Part shown: one piece after another, positions 9,187-19,342 of the stretch
Layout of the letters: the number at the start of each line of letters is the position of its first letter
How positions within the stretch are numbered: the first letter of the stretch is position 1
Origin: Candidatus Vesicomyidisocius sp. Agig_15_S12
GTDB taxonomy: Bacteria; Pseudomonadota; Gammaproteobacteria; PS1; Pseudothioglobaceae
Reading direction: 5' to 3'
Assembly (NCBI GenBank): GCA_021730225.1
Contig: CP072532.1
Coordinates: 827,230-891,229, forward strand
DNA: 64,000 nucleotides
Notes under the pieces: generated by a model
Told to the model about the DNA's origin: nothing
The model's input: the letters and a program-made list of their open reading frames with translations, nothing else
The model's database searches: none
Made by a program: the position numbers and the translations under genes

Positions 9187-9420
9187 TTTATCTCTCCAGT
9201 ATATTAAATAAATCCCTTGGATGTTCTCACAAGAAGATGTTGAACAAAATAAATTATACTCAAAATAAAGACAATACTAAATCTGATTAGTGGTACTAAC
9301 TACTATCCCTTAGGAGGTAGATTAATTTAATCTTTAAAGAAACTAACTATAATTAAAAACTAATGGAATTAGTTAATACCATTAAAAATTATATTAAATA
9401 TAATAGTTGAGATGGGTATC
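9187..9420 (-). promoter_or_regulatory. Upstream region of the dsr operon with stacked inverted repeats
   Basis: This 234-base spacer separates gltD from dsrA. On the minus strand a perfect TATAAT lies at 9258-9253 with a weak TTTAGT 17 bases upstream, which would start transcription about 60 bases before dsrA. Further upstream are TCTTTAAAGA (9331-9340, perfect palindrome), AGATTAATTTAATCT (9319-9333, perfect inverted repeat around one base), AACTAA/TTAGTT (9358-9374) and a TGAGAT/ATCTCA hairpin over the gltD stop (9408-9423). The last may end the gltD transcript but has no U-run. The promoter assignment is inference; the repeats are directly visible, though short palindromes are common in AT-rich DNA. 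Confidence 0.4.
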
Positions 9421-10854
9421 TCATGTTAAATATTCATTAACTTTAACAGCAACACCACGACCTTCATTAATAGCCCATACAACTAACGATTGTCCACGAC
9501 GACAATCTCCAGCAGTAAAAATACCTTTTTGTGATGTTGTATATTGACCGTATTTAGCTTTATAATTACCATTTTCATCAAGCTTAATATTAGCATCATC
9601 ACTTAAATAATGTTCAGGAGAAACAAATCCCATTGATAGTAAAACTAATTGCGTACTCCAGGTTCTCTCACTACCATTAATTTCAATGAATTCTCCGTTT
9701 TGAAAATCAACATTAACCGTATTTAAACCAATTACAGAATCCTGGTCATCTTTAATAAATGATTTAGTCATTAAACAATATTGTCTTGGATCTTTACCAA
9801 ATATTTCTGTTACTTCAGTGTGTCCATAATCTGCACGATAAATAAGTGGCCATAACGGCCAAGGATTATTTGACATACGTTTAGTTGGAGGTTTACTCAT
9901 TAATTCAAAGTTAACAATCGATCTTGCACCTTGACGTAACGCTGTACTAATACAATCCGTACCTGTATCTCCACCACCAATTACAATCACATCCTTGTCT
10001 TTAGCGGATAAATCTGACTCTTCTGCATATCCATTATCCAATAAGCTTCTTGTGTTTTGAGTTAGATATTCCATCGCCAAATGCACTCCCTGTGCTTGGC
10101 GATTATCCACTAACAAATCACGTGCTTTACTCACACCCGTAGTAAGTACAAGTGCATCAAAATCCTGTTGTAATTGTATTGTGGTAATATCTTTACCAAC
10201 ATTGACATTTATTATAAACTCAATTCCTGAATTTTTCATTAATTTAACACGACGATCAACCACATTTTTACTAAGTTTCATATTCGGGATGCCATACATT
10301 AACAAACCACCAATACGATCATCACGCTCAAATATAGTAACACTATGACCTATTTTATTTAATTCATCTGCCGCTGCCAAACCTGCAGGACCAGAACCAA
10401 TAATAGCAATTTTCTTACCTGTTCTGTACTTAACTGTATATGGCTTAACACGGTCTTCATCAAAACCTCTATCAATAATAGCTTGCTCAATATTCTTAAT
10501 CGTAACTGCAGAATTATTAATGCCTAATACGCAAGAACCTTCACAAGGTGCAGGACAAACACGACCTGTAAATTCTGGAAAATTATTAGTTTTCAATAAA
10601 CGTGTCAATGCTTCTTGCCATTTATTATGATAAATTAAATCATTAAATTCTGGAATGAGATTATCAACTGGACAACCATTCTCTGACTGACAAAAGGGCA
10701 CACCACAATCCATACATCTTGCAGCTTGTTCTTGAAAATGAACTACATCACGATGAACTGTAAAAATTTCACCGTAATCTTTAATACGCAACTCCACAGA
10801 ACGATATGCCTCAGTTTTTCGATTAAATTCTTTAAAACCAGTTATCTTTCCCAT
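9421..10854 (-). CDS. gltD: Glutamate synthase small (beta) subunit
   Basis: A 477-residue oxidoreductase close to the usual GltD length. It shows the N-terminal Fe-S region (CMDCGVPFCQ near 47-56 and CPAPCEGSCV near 100-109), the FAD fold (IIGSGPAGLAA near 151-161) and the NADPH fold (VIGGGDTGTDC). Family knowledge: GltD supplies electrons from NADPH to GltB, which makes glutamate from glutamine and 2-oxoglutarate, so it belongs to ammonia assimilation. gltB is not in this window. It lies upstream of dsrA on the same strand but separated by 234 bases, and is probably a separate transcript. Unlike dsrL it lacks the C-terminal ferredoxin. Confidence 0.93.
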   Translation of the reverse strand: MGKITGFKEFNRKTEAYRSVELRIKDYGEIFTVHRDVVHFQEQAARCMDCGVPFCQSENGCPVDNLIPEFNDLIYHNKWQEALTRLLKTNNFPEFTGRVCPAPCEGSCVLGINNSAVTIKNIEQAIIDRGFDEDRVKPYTVKYRTGKKIAIIGSGPAGLAAADELNKIGHSVTIFERDDRIGGLLMYGIPNMKLSKNVVDRRVKLMKNSGIEFIINVNVGKDITTIQLQQDFDALVLTTGVSKARDLLVDNRQAQGVHLAMEYLTQNTRSLLDNGYAEESDLSAKDKDVIVIGGGDTGTDCISTALRQGARSIVNFELMSKPPTKRMSNNPWPLWPLIYRADYGHTEVTEIFGKDPRQYCLMTKSFIKDDQDSVIGLNTVNVDFQNGEFIEINGSERTWSTQLVLLSMGFVSPEHYLSDDANIKLDENGNYKAKYGQYTTSQKGIFTAGDCRRGQSLVVWAINEGRGVAVKVNEYLT

Positions 10855-10957
10855 GAATAAATCAATATTTATAATGTAAAGTCAAACATTATGCCATATT
10901 TCTTGTAAAATTACACCATGCAAAAGCATAAAAAAATTTATATGTCATATTCTTATC

Positions 10958-10985
10958 TTGTTCACTAAAAAAATAACGGTATAAT
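10958..10985 (+). promoter_or_regulatory. Sigma-70-like promoter of rplS
   Basis: TTGTTC at 10958-10963 and a perfect TATAAT at 10980-10985 are separated by 16 bases, and the rplS ATG follows 42 bases later with AAAGGA in between. Seen in sequence; promoter activity is inferred. A dedicated promoter makes sense because rplS is separated here from its usual operon partners. Confidence 0.6.
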
Positions 10986-11027
10986 TATTTCCTTTTTTTA
11001 TAAAAGTTTTTTAAAGGAATACTCAAA

Positions 11028-11381
11028 ATGAATTTAATTGACCAAATTGAAAACGAACAATTAAGATCAGACCTACCTTTATTCGTATCAGGCGACACTA
11101 TTATTGTACAAGTAAAAGTACGTGAGGGTGAACGTGAAAGGTTGCAAGCATTTGAAGGCGTGGTCATTGCTAAAAAAAACCGAGGTATTGGCTCAGCATT
11201 TACAGTTAGAAAAATTTCTCATGGTGAGGGTGTTGAAAGAGTTTTTCAAACCCACTCAAAAATGATTGATTCAATTGAAGTAAAACGTCGTGGTAAAGTT
11301 CACCAAGCTAAACTTTACTATCTTCGTGGTCTTACTGGTAAGAAAGCTAGGATCAAAGAAAAGCTGCAGATTAGAAAATAA
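11028..11381 (+). CDS. rplS: 50S ribosomal protein L19
   Basis: A 117-residue protein with the conserved L19 pattern ([22 protein letters not shown] split around residues 20-45, then [23 protein letters not shown]) and a basic C-terminus. Family knowledge: L19 sits at the interface of the two ribosomal subunits. In most gammaproteobacteria it is the last gene of rpsP-rimM-trmD-rplS; here it stands alone, divergent from gltD, with its own promoter-like sequence and an AAAGGA ribosome site. The following 1.27 kb has no gene. Confidence 0.97.
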   Translation: MNLIDQIENEQLRSDLPLFVSGDTIIVQVKVREGERERLQAFEGVVIAKKNRGIGSAFTVRKISHGEGVERVFQTHSKMIDSIEVKRRGKVHQAKLYYLRGLTGKKARIKEKLQIRK

Positions 11382-12648
11382 GCAAATTTTTTTTTAAAAA
11401 AAATAGAAAGATATCAGTTTTAAAAAACATTAACATTAATAATAAACAAACTACCAATCAAATATAAATCAACAGAATTTTTTATATTATTAAAACATAT
11501 ACTACTAAAATAGATATCAATAACACAGCACTCTACGTTACTTTTCTTTTTACCAGAGGTTTTTTACTATAGACAAAGTTATATAGGCTTTATACAGCAT
11601 ACAATTAGTATCACATCACAATAATATTTATCATGCGCAAAAAAATCTATATACATTTTAAAAGAACTCAGCTTAAATCACAACAGAGTAAACTCTATCC
11701 TAGAAAATAAAATCATAAACCGCAATTTCATATATCAAATAAGAGATAACACATGCAATGTATATCTCCATTTACTTTTATTTTATATAAATAAATTATC
11801 TTTTTATAAAGAGATAATCAATAATTTTAATTATTTCTATAGACCGTAATGGAGTGCACTAATGTCAATGTTATTTTAATCTCTAATATTTAGTAATGTA
11901 AGAGAATAATTTAAACCGTTGAGATTATATTCAAAACAAAATACAATAAACAATTATTTAGTTACCTTCCAGTAGTTTAAAGAGATCACTAATAAGGTCA
12001 TTATGTCTTATACATATACAATAGAGATAACCGTAAAATTATTTATCAAATTTTAAATGCAATAGATGGTGAAATACTAACGATAAATGGCAACACACAT
12101 TTTTCCAGCAATCAACAATAGTATAAATACATTTTTAGTAAACAAAAACTTCTTAAATAACAAAATAAAAATGATTAAACTTATTGATACTAACTTTCTA
12201 TCAATCAACACCAACAACATCAGAAAGTGGCACGAAAATTACTCAAAAGTCATATAAATATAATCTAAAATCATTACCAAATGATGAAAAACATTTATTA
12301 TGTCTATGATAGAAACTAAAAACTTTAATAAATTACTTACTAATCCAAATATTCAAAACCAAATTTATTAACATTATCGTAACAATATCACTAAAATCAT
12401 ATTTTAACCAAGATAGAACTGCCAACTAAGACTTCTTCTTATGAATCTACATAACTTTGATATTATGATTAACATTAATCTTGTTACAAAGAATAGGATT
12501 AAAAATAAGTAGATGAATATCAAATCATTGACCCATATATTAATAAAATTACAAAAATTGTTATAAATACTTTTAAAAGGTATGGTTATATTTAGAATAA
12601 GAAAATATAACCCACTGTGAATATAGAACTTAATTTCTATTCAAGCGT
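11382..12648. other. Long AT-rich spacer, probably decayed genes
   Basis: No convincing gene in 1,267 bases. Stops are frequent in all frames. One open frame of 56 codons exists at 12087-12257 (plus), and a different plus frame just upstream reads a coding-like stretch ending near 12113 (…QILNAIDGEILTINGNTH), but neither matches a family I know. A poly-T/poly-A stretch follows rplS directly (about 11386-11405). C clearly exceeds G on the plus strand, as in the other spacers up to 59.5 kb. Inference: erosion of one or more former genes. Confidence 0.5.
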
Positions 12649-13128
12649 TTAAATATAGTACTCAACACTTAATATTTTATAAACAATATCGCCCTTTGGG
12701 GCCTTTACTATTACTTTATCACCTTCTTCATTACCCATTAATGCACTGGCAATTGGTGAATGACATGAAATCTTATCTAGGGAGATATCAGCTTCATCCT
12801 CACCCACAATTTGATACGTGATTTTGCTATTATCTGCAGAATTAATAAGAGTAATAGTAGTACCAAAAACGCAACGACCATCTTGACTAAGTTTAGTTAC
12901 ATCAATAATCTGCATACGAGAAAGCTTTAATTCAATTTCTTTAATTCGGCCCTCAACAAAGCTTTGTTCTTCTTTAGCAGCATGATATTCTGCGTTTTCT
13001 TTAAGATCTCCGTGAGCACGTGCTGTCCTAATATCTTCGATAATACGAGGACGACTAACATCTTTAAGTTTAAGAAGTGTTGCTTCTAGTGCTTTTGCAC
13101 CAAAAGCAGTAACTGGTATATTATTCAT
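12649..13128 (-). CDS. greA: Transcription elongation factor GreA
   Basis: A 159-residue protein, the normal GreA length, with the N-terminal coiled coil (residues about 10-75, including the family signature region RTARAHGDLKENAEYHAAKE) and a C-terminal FKBP-like domain ending in VYKILSVEYYI. Family knowledge: GreA enters the RNA polymerase secondary channel and stimulates cleavage of backtracked RNA. It begins two bases after the carB stop, so it is the last gene of a carA-mlaA-carB-greA transcript; carAB followed by greA is a common gammaproteobacterial order. Confidence 0.96.
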   Translation of the reverse strand: MNNIPVTAFGAKALEATLLKLKDVSRPRIIEDIRTARAHGDLKENAEYHAAKEEQSFVEGRIKEIELKLSRMQIIDVTKLSQDGRCVFGTTITLINSADNSKITYQIVGEDEADISLDKISCHSPIASALMGNEEGDKVIVKAPKGDIVYKILSVEYYI

Positions 13129-13130
13129 TA

Positions 13131-16100
13131 TTAATATAGTGATTGAAGTTTAGTTATAGTAAATTTATCAATGACTTTTAAACCATCTAGCATAGCAAAT
13201 GCAGCTTCCACCGTGGTAGTAAACGGTATTTTATGTGTCAATGCTTGGCAACGAATTTCTGCAGCATCTTCCACACCTTGAGTATCTTCAGTTGAGTTAA
13301 TAATTAAATCAACACCATCATTTTTAATCATGTCAATTATGTGAGGTGATCCTTCTGATACTTTATTAATTACTTCACACTTAAGTCCAGCTTCATTTAG
13401 CATATCTCTATTACTACGTGTTGAAACCAAACTAAAACCTTGTGTTAATAATTTTTTACCCAAATTAATCAACTCATTACGGTCAAGTTTACGTAAACTT
13501 ACAAACACCTTACCATTTTCTGGTACACGGCTACCTGCTGCTAATTGAGCCTTATCAAAGGCTGAAGCAAAATCTTTACCAATACCCATTACTTCACCTG
13601 TTGAACGCATTTCTGGACCTAAAATTGGATCTACCCCTAAAAATTTATTAAATGGAAATACAGCCTCTTTAACGCTAAAGTGTTTAGGGATAATCTCTTT
13701 GGTAAAATTCTGAGCTTTAAGTGATACACCTGACATCACACGTGCAGCAATATTAGCGAGTGGCACACCAATCGCTTTAGAAACAAAAGGTACAGTACGT
13801 GAGGCGCGCGGATTAACCTCAATAATATAAATTTCACCATTTTGGTAAGCTAGTTGGGTATTCATCAAACCAACTACGTTTAATTTTTTAGCCATAACAA
13901 TAACTTGAGCACGCATTTCATCTAACACCTCATTGGTCAATGAATAAGGAGGTAATGAACAAGCAGAATCACCTGAATGAATACCGGCTTGTTCAATATG
14001 TTGCATAATACCGCCAATCACCACATTTTCACCATCACAAATCGCATCAATATCAACTTCAATAGCATGATCTAAAAATGAATCTAATAAAATAGGAGAA
14101 TCATTTGAAACTTTCACTGCTGTATACATGTAGTGCTCAAGACTATCTTTATCATAAACAATCTTCATTGCTCGACCACCAAGCACATAAGATGGTCTAA
14201 CCACTAATGGAAACCCAATCGCATTGGCAATGTCTTGTGCTTGCTCTAATGAACGTGCCGTACCATTTAACGGTTGCTTAAGTTTTAAATCTTGTAACAT
14301 TTTAGAAAAACGTTCTCTATCTTCAGCCAAATCAATAGCATCTGGAGTTGTGCCAATAATATTTGCACCACTTTTCTCTAATGCTTTAGCTAATTTAAGT
14401 GGTGTCTGACCGCCATAATGTACAATAATACCATCTGGATTTTCAATATCGACAATAGCTAAAACATCTTCTAAAGTTAACGGTTCAAAATATAAGCGAT
14501 CTGAAATATCATAATCAGTTGAAACTGTTTCAGGATTACAATTAACCATAATCGTCTCAAATCCATCTTCACGCAATGCTAATGACGCATGCACACAACA
14601 ATAGTCGAACTCAATACCTTGTCCAATACGGTTAGGTCCACCCCCTAAGATCATAATCTTTTTCTTATCAGTCGGGTTAGCTTCACACTCAAGCTGATAA
14701 GTTGAGTATAAATAAGCAGTTTGAGTGTCAAATTCTGCCGCACAACTATCTACTCTCTTAAACACAGACTTAACATTTAGCGCATGACGACGTTCACGCA
14801 CTGATGATTCATTACAACAAAATAATTGCGCCAAACGCGCATCAGAAAAACCTTTACGTTTCAAAGAGAACATCTTATCAGCATCAACATCAGTTACATT
14901 TGTACTATTAATTTGTAATTCGGTTGCAACAATATCTTGTATTTGTGCTAAAAACCAAGAATCAACTTTAGATAAATCAAACACTTCTTTTAAACTCATA
15001 CCAAATCTAAAAGCATCAGCCAAATAGAAAATACGCTCACTTCGAGCTGAAATACATTCAGAACGTATCTTATTACGTGCATCATCAGCATTCAAATCAA
15101 CAATAGGGTCTAATCCAACCTTGTCAGTTTCTAATCCTCTTAATGCTTTCTGTAAAGACTCTTGAAACGTTGAACCTATTGCCATTACTTCACCCACAGA
15201 CTTCATTTGCGTAGTTAAACGATCATTTGCTCCAGGAAATTTTTCAAAAGCAAATCTTGGTATTTTAGTTACCACATAATCAATACTTGGCTCAAAAGAA
15301 GCAGGTGTTTTACCATTTGTAATATCATTATTAAGTTCATCCAAGGTATAACCTACAGCTAACTTTGCAGCCACTTTAGCAATAGGAAAACCTGTTGCTT
15401 TTGATGCCAATGCCGATGAACGAGAAACACGTGGATTCATCTCAATAATAGTTAAACGACCATTTTCTGGATTAAGCGCAAATTGTACATTTGAACCACC
15501 TGTATCAACTCCAATTTCACGAAGTACTGCTAATGAAGCATCACGCATTACTTGGTATTCCTTATCAGTTAGAGTTTGTGCAGGTGCTACAGTAATCGAA
15601 TCACCTGTATGGATACCTATAGGATCAAAATTTTCAATTGAACAAATAATAATACAATTATCTTTTCTATCACGCACTACTTCCAACTCAAACTCTTTCC
15701 ATCCAAGAATAGATTCTTCAACTAATAATTCGTTTATTGGTGATAAATCCAAGCCACATTCACAAATTTTAACAAATTCATCTTTGTTATAAGCAATACC
15801 ACCACCCGAACCACCCATCGTAAATGAAGGACGAATAACTGTTGGAAAACCTACTGTTTCTTGTATAGTAAATGCTTCTTCCATATTATGAGCAACCGCT
15901 GCTTTAGGCATATCAAGACCAATTTTTAACATCGCTTCACGAAATAAATCACGATCCTCAGCTTTGTTAATTGCTTCTTTTTTAGCTCCAATCATCTCTA
16001 CACAATGCTTATCAAGCACACCATGACGCTCTAAATCTAACGCACAATTAAGAGCAGTTTGCCCACCCATAGTTGGCAATAAAGCATCTGGTTTTTCTAC

Positions 16101-16337
16101 TTCAATAATCTTTTCAACTATACGCCACTCAATCGGTTCAATATAGGTGCTATCTGCCATTTTTGGATCAGTCATAATAGTAGCTGGATTAGAATTAACT
16201 AAAATAACACGATATCCTTCTTCACGCAATGCACTACAAGCTTGTGCGCCAGAATAATCAAACTCGCAAGCCTGACCAATAACAATAGGGCCAGCACCGA
16301 TAATTAAAATACTACTAAGATCTTGTCTTTTTGGCAT
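13131..16337 (-). CDS. carB: Carbamoyl-phosphate synthase large subunit
   Basis: A 1,068-residue protein, full length for CarB. It contains the duplicated ATP-grasp halves ([16 protein letters not shown] in the first, [16 protein letters not shown] in the second), the paired N-terminal signatures [11 protein letters not shown] and [12 protein letters not shown], and the C-terminal MGS-like allosteric domain. Family knowledge: CarB makes carbamoyl phosphate from bicarbonate, ATP and ammonia delivered by CarA, feeding arginine and pyrimidine synthesis. It follows mlaA by 22 bases and precedes greA by two. No truncation is seen. Confidence 0.98.
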   Translation of the reverse strand: MPKRQDLSSILIIGAGPIVIGQACEFDYSGAQACSALREEGYRVILVNSNPATIMTDPKMADSTYIEPIEWRIVEKIIEVEKPDALLPTMGGQTALNCALDLERHGVLDKHCVEMIGAKKEAINKAEDRDLFREAMLKIGLDMPKAAVAHNMEEAFTIQETVGFPTVIRPSFTMGGSGGGIAYNKDEFVKICECGLDLSPINELLVEESILGWKEFELEVVRDRKDNCIIICSIENFDPIGIHTGDSITVAPAQTLTDKEYQVMRDASLAVLREIGVDTGGSNVQFALNPENGRLTIIEMNPRVSRSSALASKATGFPIAKVAAKLAVGYTLDELNNDITNGKTPASFEPSIDYVVTKIPRFAFEKFPGANDRLTTQMKSVGEVMAIGSTFQESLQKALRGLETDKVGLDPIVDLNADDARNKIRSECISARSERIFYLADAFRFGMSLKEVFDLSKVDSWFLAQIQDIVATELQINSTNVTDVDADKMFSLKRKGFSDARLAQLFCCNESSVRERRHALNVKSVFKRVDSCAAEFDTQTAYLYSTYQLECEANPTDKKKIMILGGGPNRIGQGIEFDYCCVHASLALREDGFETIMVNCNPETVSTDYDISDRLYFEPLTLEDVLAIVDIENPDGIIVHYGGQTPLKLAKALEKSGANIIGTTPDAIDLAEDRERFSKMLQDLKLKQPLNGTARSLEQAQDIANAIGFPLVVRPSYVLGGRAMKIVYDKDSLEHYMYTAVKVSNDSPILLDSFLDHAIEVDIDAICDGENVVIGGIMQHIEQAGIHSGDSACSLPPYSLTNEVLDEMRAQVIVMAKKLNVVGLMNTQLAYQNGEIYIIEVNPRASRTVPFVSKAIGVPLANIAARVMSGVSLKAQNFTKEIIPKHFSVKEAVFPFNKFLGVDPILGPEMRSTGEVMGIGKDFASAFDKAQLAAGSRVPENGKVFVSLRKLDRNELINLGKKLLTQGFSLVSTRSNRDMLNEAGLKCEVINKVSEGSPHIIDMIKNDGVDLIINSTEDTQGVEDAAEIRCQALTHKIPFTTTVEAAFAMLDGLKVIDKFTITKLQSLY

Positions 16338-16359
16338 TAGTATTTTACTTTAAATTAAG

Positions 16360-17046
16360 TCAAAAATCATCATATTCAATAGGAGGATTACCATCAAATA
16401 TATCAAATTGTCTTTTTTGTAAAAAAGAAGAACGTGTTACAATGTAAATATCATCTGAATTTTTCAGTAAATCTATTATTGGTAATAATTTAACTCTAGT
16501 ATCAACAGCTCTAACAAGTAGTAAAGTTGTTCCTTCAGCGGTATTTAACCATTTGTTTATATTTACATTTTCGGTGACATTAATATAAGTACCTACTGAA
16601 TCACGTATGCTTGATGGGCCCAAAATTGGCAAAACTATATAAGGGCCACTTGGTATACCCCACACTGCCATTGTTTGACCAAAATCTTCATAGGTCTTTT
16701 CTGTCCAAATATCACTGGCAACATCAAATAAACCAGCTAATCCTATGGTGCTGTTCACTAAAATCCTACCAAATGTGTTTACACTGTCAAACAACTTAAA
16801 CTGCAAAAGCTCATTACCTAACGTAGATACATCATCTAAATTAGAAAAAAAATCACTAACTCTATTTTGCGCCGTTTTGGGCACAAATTCTTTATAAACC
16901 CTAGCCACAGGGTCAAAAATATTTTCATCTAAAGTTTGATTAAACTCAAAAATTGCCCTATTTAACCCTTCAAATGGGTCAATATTTTCAGCCATGATAA
17001 TTGAACTAAATATCAACAATAAAAAACTCATGAATAAATTTTTCAT
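16360..17046 (-). CDS. mlaA: MlaA/VacJ-family outer-membrane lipid-asymmetry protein, no lipobox
   Basis: A 228-residue protein with an N-terminal signal peptide (hydrophobic residues 4-17) and the MlaA domain: [53 protein letters not shown] and [10 protein letters not shown]. Family knowledge: MlaA is an outer-membrane protein, usually a lipoprotein, that removes mislocalised phospholipids from the outer leaflet with the MlaFEDBC system. Oddity: there is no cysteine after the signal peptide (the region reads [11 protein letters not shown]), so the usual lipid anchor appears absent. The ATG overlaps the carA TGA (ATGA), placing the gene inside the carA-carB operon, an unusual position. Confidence 0.92.
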   Translation of the reverse strand: MKNLFMSFLLLIFSSIIMAENIDPFEGLNRAIFEFNQTLDENIFDPVARVYKEFVPKTAQNRVSDFFSNLDDVSTLGNELLQFKLFDSVNTFGRILVNSTIGLAGLFDVASDIWTEKTYEDFGQTMAVWGIPSGPYIVLPILGPSSIRDSVGTYINVTENVNINKWLNTAEGTTLLLVRAVDTRVKLLPIIDLLKNSDDIYIVTRSSFLQKRQFDIFDGNPPIEYDDF

Positions 17047-18164
17047 TCGTTCATTTCCCTAATAAATGTATCAAAGAAACCACTCATATCATGAGGCCCT
17101 GGCGAAGCTTCAGGATGCCCTTGAAAACCAAATGCTTTTTTATTAACAACATGAACACCTTGAATAGAATTATCAAATAACGAACGATGTGTCACTTCTA
17201 AATCATTAGGTATATTGTCATCTGACACTACAAATCCATGATTTTGAGAAGTTATTATCACTTGTTTAGTCTGTAAATTTTGAACAGGATGGTTAGCGCC
17301 ATGATGACCAAATTTCATCTTTTGTGTTGTTGCGCCAACTGCCAAGGATAATAATTGATGGCCTAAACAAATACCAAATAATGGTACATCTTTTCCCAAT
17401 AAAATCTGAATATTCTTAATAGCATAATCACATGGCTCAGGATCACCTGGTCCATTAGATAAAAATACGCCATCAGGGTTTCTTTCTAATACTTTAGTCG
17501 CTGATGTTTGTGCATTAACAACAGTCAATTCACACCCCTTATCTACCAACATTTTTAAAATATTTTTCTTTACTCCAAAATCGTAAACCACCACTTTAAA
17601 TTTGGTATTTAACTCATTAAATTTAGCATTTCCTAACGAATAAGAACCTTGGTTAAACTCATACGATTGAGTAGTTGAAACTACTTTTGCTAAATCTATA
17701 TTTTTCATACCAACAAATAATTTAGCCTTAGCAATAGCTAAATCTTGGTCAATATCATTACCTGTAATAATGCAACCTTTTAGTGATCCTTGTTTACGCA
17801 GGTGACGCGTTAACGCACGTGTATCAATATCGCTAATAGCAACAATATTATTATGCTTTAAATAAGAGCCTAAAGATATATCTGCACGCCAATTACTCGC
17901 TATTAAAGATAAATCTCGAATAATCAATCCAGATACATGAATTTTATCAGACTCTTCGTCAACTAAATTAATACCTGTATTACCAATATGTGGACAGGTT
18001 AGTACGACTATTTGTTGTACATATGATGGATCCGTTAAAATTTCTTGATAGCCTGTCATTGAAGTATTAAACACTACTTCACCTAAAGTTATACCATTAA
18101 CACCAATAGACTTTCCATAAAAAATTTTCCCATCTTCTAATGCTAATAAAGCAACTTGTAACAC
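17043..18164 (-). CDS. carA: Carbamoyl-phosphate synthase small (glutaminase) subunit
   Basis: A 373-residue protein with the CarA N-terminal domain ([17 protein letters not shown]) and a class I glutamine amidotransferase domain holding the catalytic cysteine in [10 protein letters not shown] and the His-Glu pair in GHPEASPGP. Family knowledge: it hydrolyses glutamine and channels ammonia to CarB. The start is a GTG at 18164 with GGGAG six bases upstream; I see no in-frame ATG that would fit the family start. It heads the carA-mlaA-carB-greA operon and is separated from carB by mlaA. Confidence 0.96.
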   Translation of the reverse strand: MLQVALLALEDGKIFYGKSIGVNGITLGEVVFNTSMTGYQEILTDPSYVQQIVVLTCPHIGNTGINLVDEESDKIHVSGLIIRDLSLIASNWRADISLGSYLKHNNIVAISDIDTRALTRHLRKQGSLKGCIITGNDIDQDLAIAKAKLFVGMKNIDLAKVVSTTQSYEFNQGSYSLGNAKFNELNTKFKVVVYDFGVKKNILKMLVDKGCELTVVNAQTSATKVLERNPDGVFLSNGPGDPEPCDYAIKNIQILLGKDVPLFGICLGHQLLSLAVGATTQKMKFGHHGANHPVQNLQTKQVIITSQNHGFVVSDDNIPNDLEVTHRSLFDNSIQGVHVVNKKAFGFQGHPEASPGPHDMSGFFDTFIREMNE

Positions 18165-18215
18165 TCAATACTCCCGAATGAAAAACTTCGAAAATTTTAC
18201 CATACCACTCTAACA

Positions 18216-18244
18216 TTCACATACATAAATCAAAGTGATATAAT
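18216..18244 (+). promoter_or_regulatory. Extended -10 promoter for the HMA-thiS pair
   Basis: TTCACA at 18216-18221, a 17-base spacer and TATAAT at 18239-18244 preceded by TG at 18236-18237 make one of the best promoter matches in the window. The HMA gene starts 30 bases after the -10 element. The assignment is by pattern only. Confidence 0.65.
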
Positions 18245-18274
18245 ATAACTTATAAAAATATATAAGAAAATATA

Positions 18275-18544
18275 ATGGAAATAATTGTTGACAACATTAA
18301 ATGTGTTGGATGTATAAATATCATCACTAAAAAATTAATAGCAACCTTTAACACTAAAAAAGTAAATATTAATATTGCACAAGGTATTGTAAAAATTGAC
18401 GTAGATGATACTAAAAAATCTGAGGTCTCCCAAGTTTTGCTAAATCTTGGCTATCCTGAAATAAATTCAATACATGGCTTTGATTCTACCAAAGCCAAAG
18501 CTAAATCTTTTGTTTCTTGTACCATCGGCAGAATAAATATATGA
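18275..18544 (+). CDS. Heavy-metal-associated (HMA) domain protein
   Basis: An 89-residue protein of which about the first 65 residues form an HMA fold: the metal-binding pair CVGC (Cys10, Cys13) after the first strand, then VNINIAQGIVKIDV and VSQVLLNLGYPE, typical of the beta-alpha-beta-beta-alpha-beta pattern. A short tail with Cys82 follows. Family knowledge: such small proteins bind Cu(I) or other soft metals and serve as metallochaperones or metal sensors. The start context has no strong ribosome site. Its TGA overlaps the thiS ATG, so the two are coupled; this link between a thiol metal-binding protein and a sulfur carrier is not one I recognise. Exact function unknown. Confidence 0.75.
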   Translation: MEIIVDNIKCVGCINIITKKLIATFNTKKVNINIAQGIVKIDVDDTKKSEVSQVLLNLGYPEINSIHGFDSTKAKAKSFVSCTIGRINI

Positions 18545-18741
18545 CATTCACCCTAAATGGCAAACTATTAAAAATGGCTGATAACTTAAACGCATATGAT
18601 TTAATTATTCAATTAGGTTATGAAGATCAACGTATTGCATTAGAAATCAATGAAACCATTATCCCCAAATCTCAACATGCTACATTTACCCTAAATGAAG
18701 GAGACATAATCGAGATTATTAAAGCAGTCGGTGGTGGTTAA
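18541..18741 (+). CDS. thiS: Sulfur carrier protein ThiS
   Basis: A 66-residue ubiquitin-like protein starting MTFTLNGKLLKMADN and ending IIEIIKAVGGG, the diglycine C-terminus needed for adenylation and thiocarboxylate formation. Family knowledge: ThiS carries the sulfur for the thiazole ring of thiamine, working with ThiF and ThiG. The frame is open eight codons upstream, but that part lies inside the HMA gene; the ATG at 18541 overlapping its stop is the family-consistent start. thiG normally follows; here the next 600 bases have no intact gene, so thiG must be elsewhere or absent. A role as a sulfur carrier for another pathway is possible. Confidence 0.88.
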   Translation: MTFTLNGKLLKMADNLNAYDLIIQLGYEDQRIALEINETIIPKSQHATFTLNEGDIIEIIKAVGGG

Positions 18742-19342
18742 AGTTAAATGTATAAAAAACATCTATAATTCATTATCAAATTAACTAGATGATGTTTATA
18801 TACTCAATTATACTCAACATTTTCATAAAAATAAATTCTCACTCTTGAAAATTAAATATCTATATTTCTGATAAAAAATAGCAAATAAACTCTAAGTTAT
18901 AATAAAAAATACTAATATATTTTTTAAATATCATTGTATAACCTATAATCCAACCACAACCAATCCACTTGTCAATATTTTCCAAGGATTTATTAACATA
19001 AAATATTTGCTATTCATGACAATCTTATGATTTCTAATCAATACTACTACATCTTTAAACTCATTTTGATAAATTAATGATTTCAGCTGCATAAAAACAC
19101 TTTTTTTAAACTGGTACTTATCTTTAATAATTGTAGTTAGTCAATTAGTTGATTGTTGTAATAACTGATAACTTTTATCCTTATCTAAGAAAAACCATAG
19201 GTGTATAAATAAATACGTCATAGATGATATCTAATTGCTATTTTTTTCTTATCTTTGGCTTCTAATTTCACATGAAAACCAAAATAACTAAATATATAAT
19301 CATTAAAGAAACAATATTATAGACTACTACTCAACTAATATC
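18742..19342. other. AT-rich spacer holding a decayed gene
   Basis: A 601-base stretch with no intact gene between convergent thiS and the PP-loop gene. The right-hand part (about 18943-19290) reads as protein on the minus strand with interruptions and is listed separately as a pseudogene. The left part (18742-18942) shows only AT-rich sequence with an ATAAACATC/GATGATGTTTAT-like imperfect inverted repeat near 18755-18800 and no clear terminator. Confidence 0.5.
18943..19200 (-). pseudogene. Remnant of an unidentified protein gene
   Basis: On the minus strand the frame from 19200 to 18943 reads 86 codons with one internal TGA at 19143-19141. The downstream 65 codons are uninterrupted and include KKSVFMQLKSLIYQNEFKDV and NPWKILTSGLVVVGL. 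A second coding-like piece, shifted in frame, precedes it (…VKLEAKDKKKIAIRYHL, about 19273-19218). Amino-acid composition looks protein-like rather than random AT translation. I cannot name the family. It lies on the same strand as, and downstream of, the PP-loop gene, so it may be a former operon member. Inference: a recently inactivated gene. Confidence 0.45.

Noticed and set aside
808-10854. dsrL and gltD as a recent duplication
   Set aside because: They share the GltD-like core, but DsrL has the extra C-terminal ferredoxin module and family-specific sequence; both are old, separate families.
12087-12257. 56-codon open frame in the 11.4-12.6 kb spacer
   Set aside because: Lys/Asn/Ile-rich, no ribosome site, no recognisable family; overlaps another coding-like frame. 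Kept only as a note in the spacer entry.
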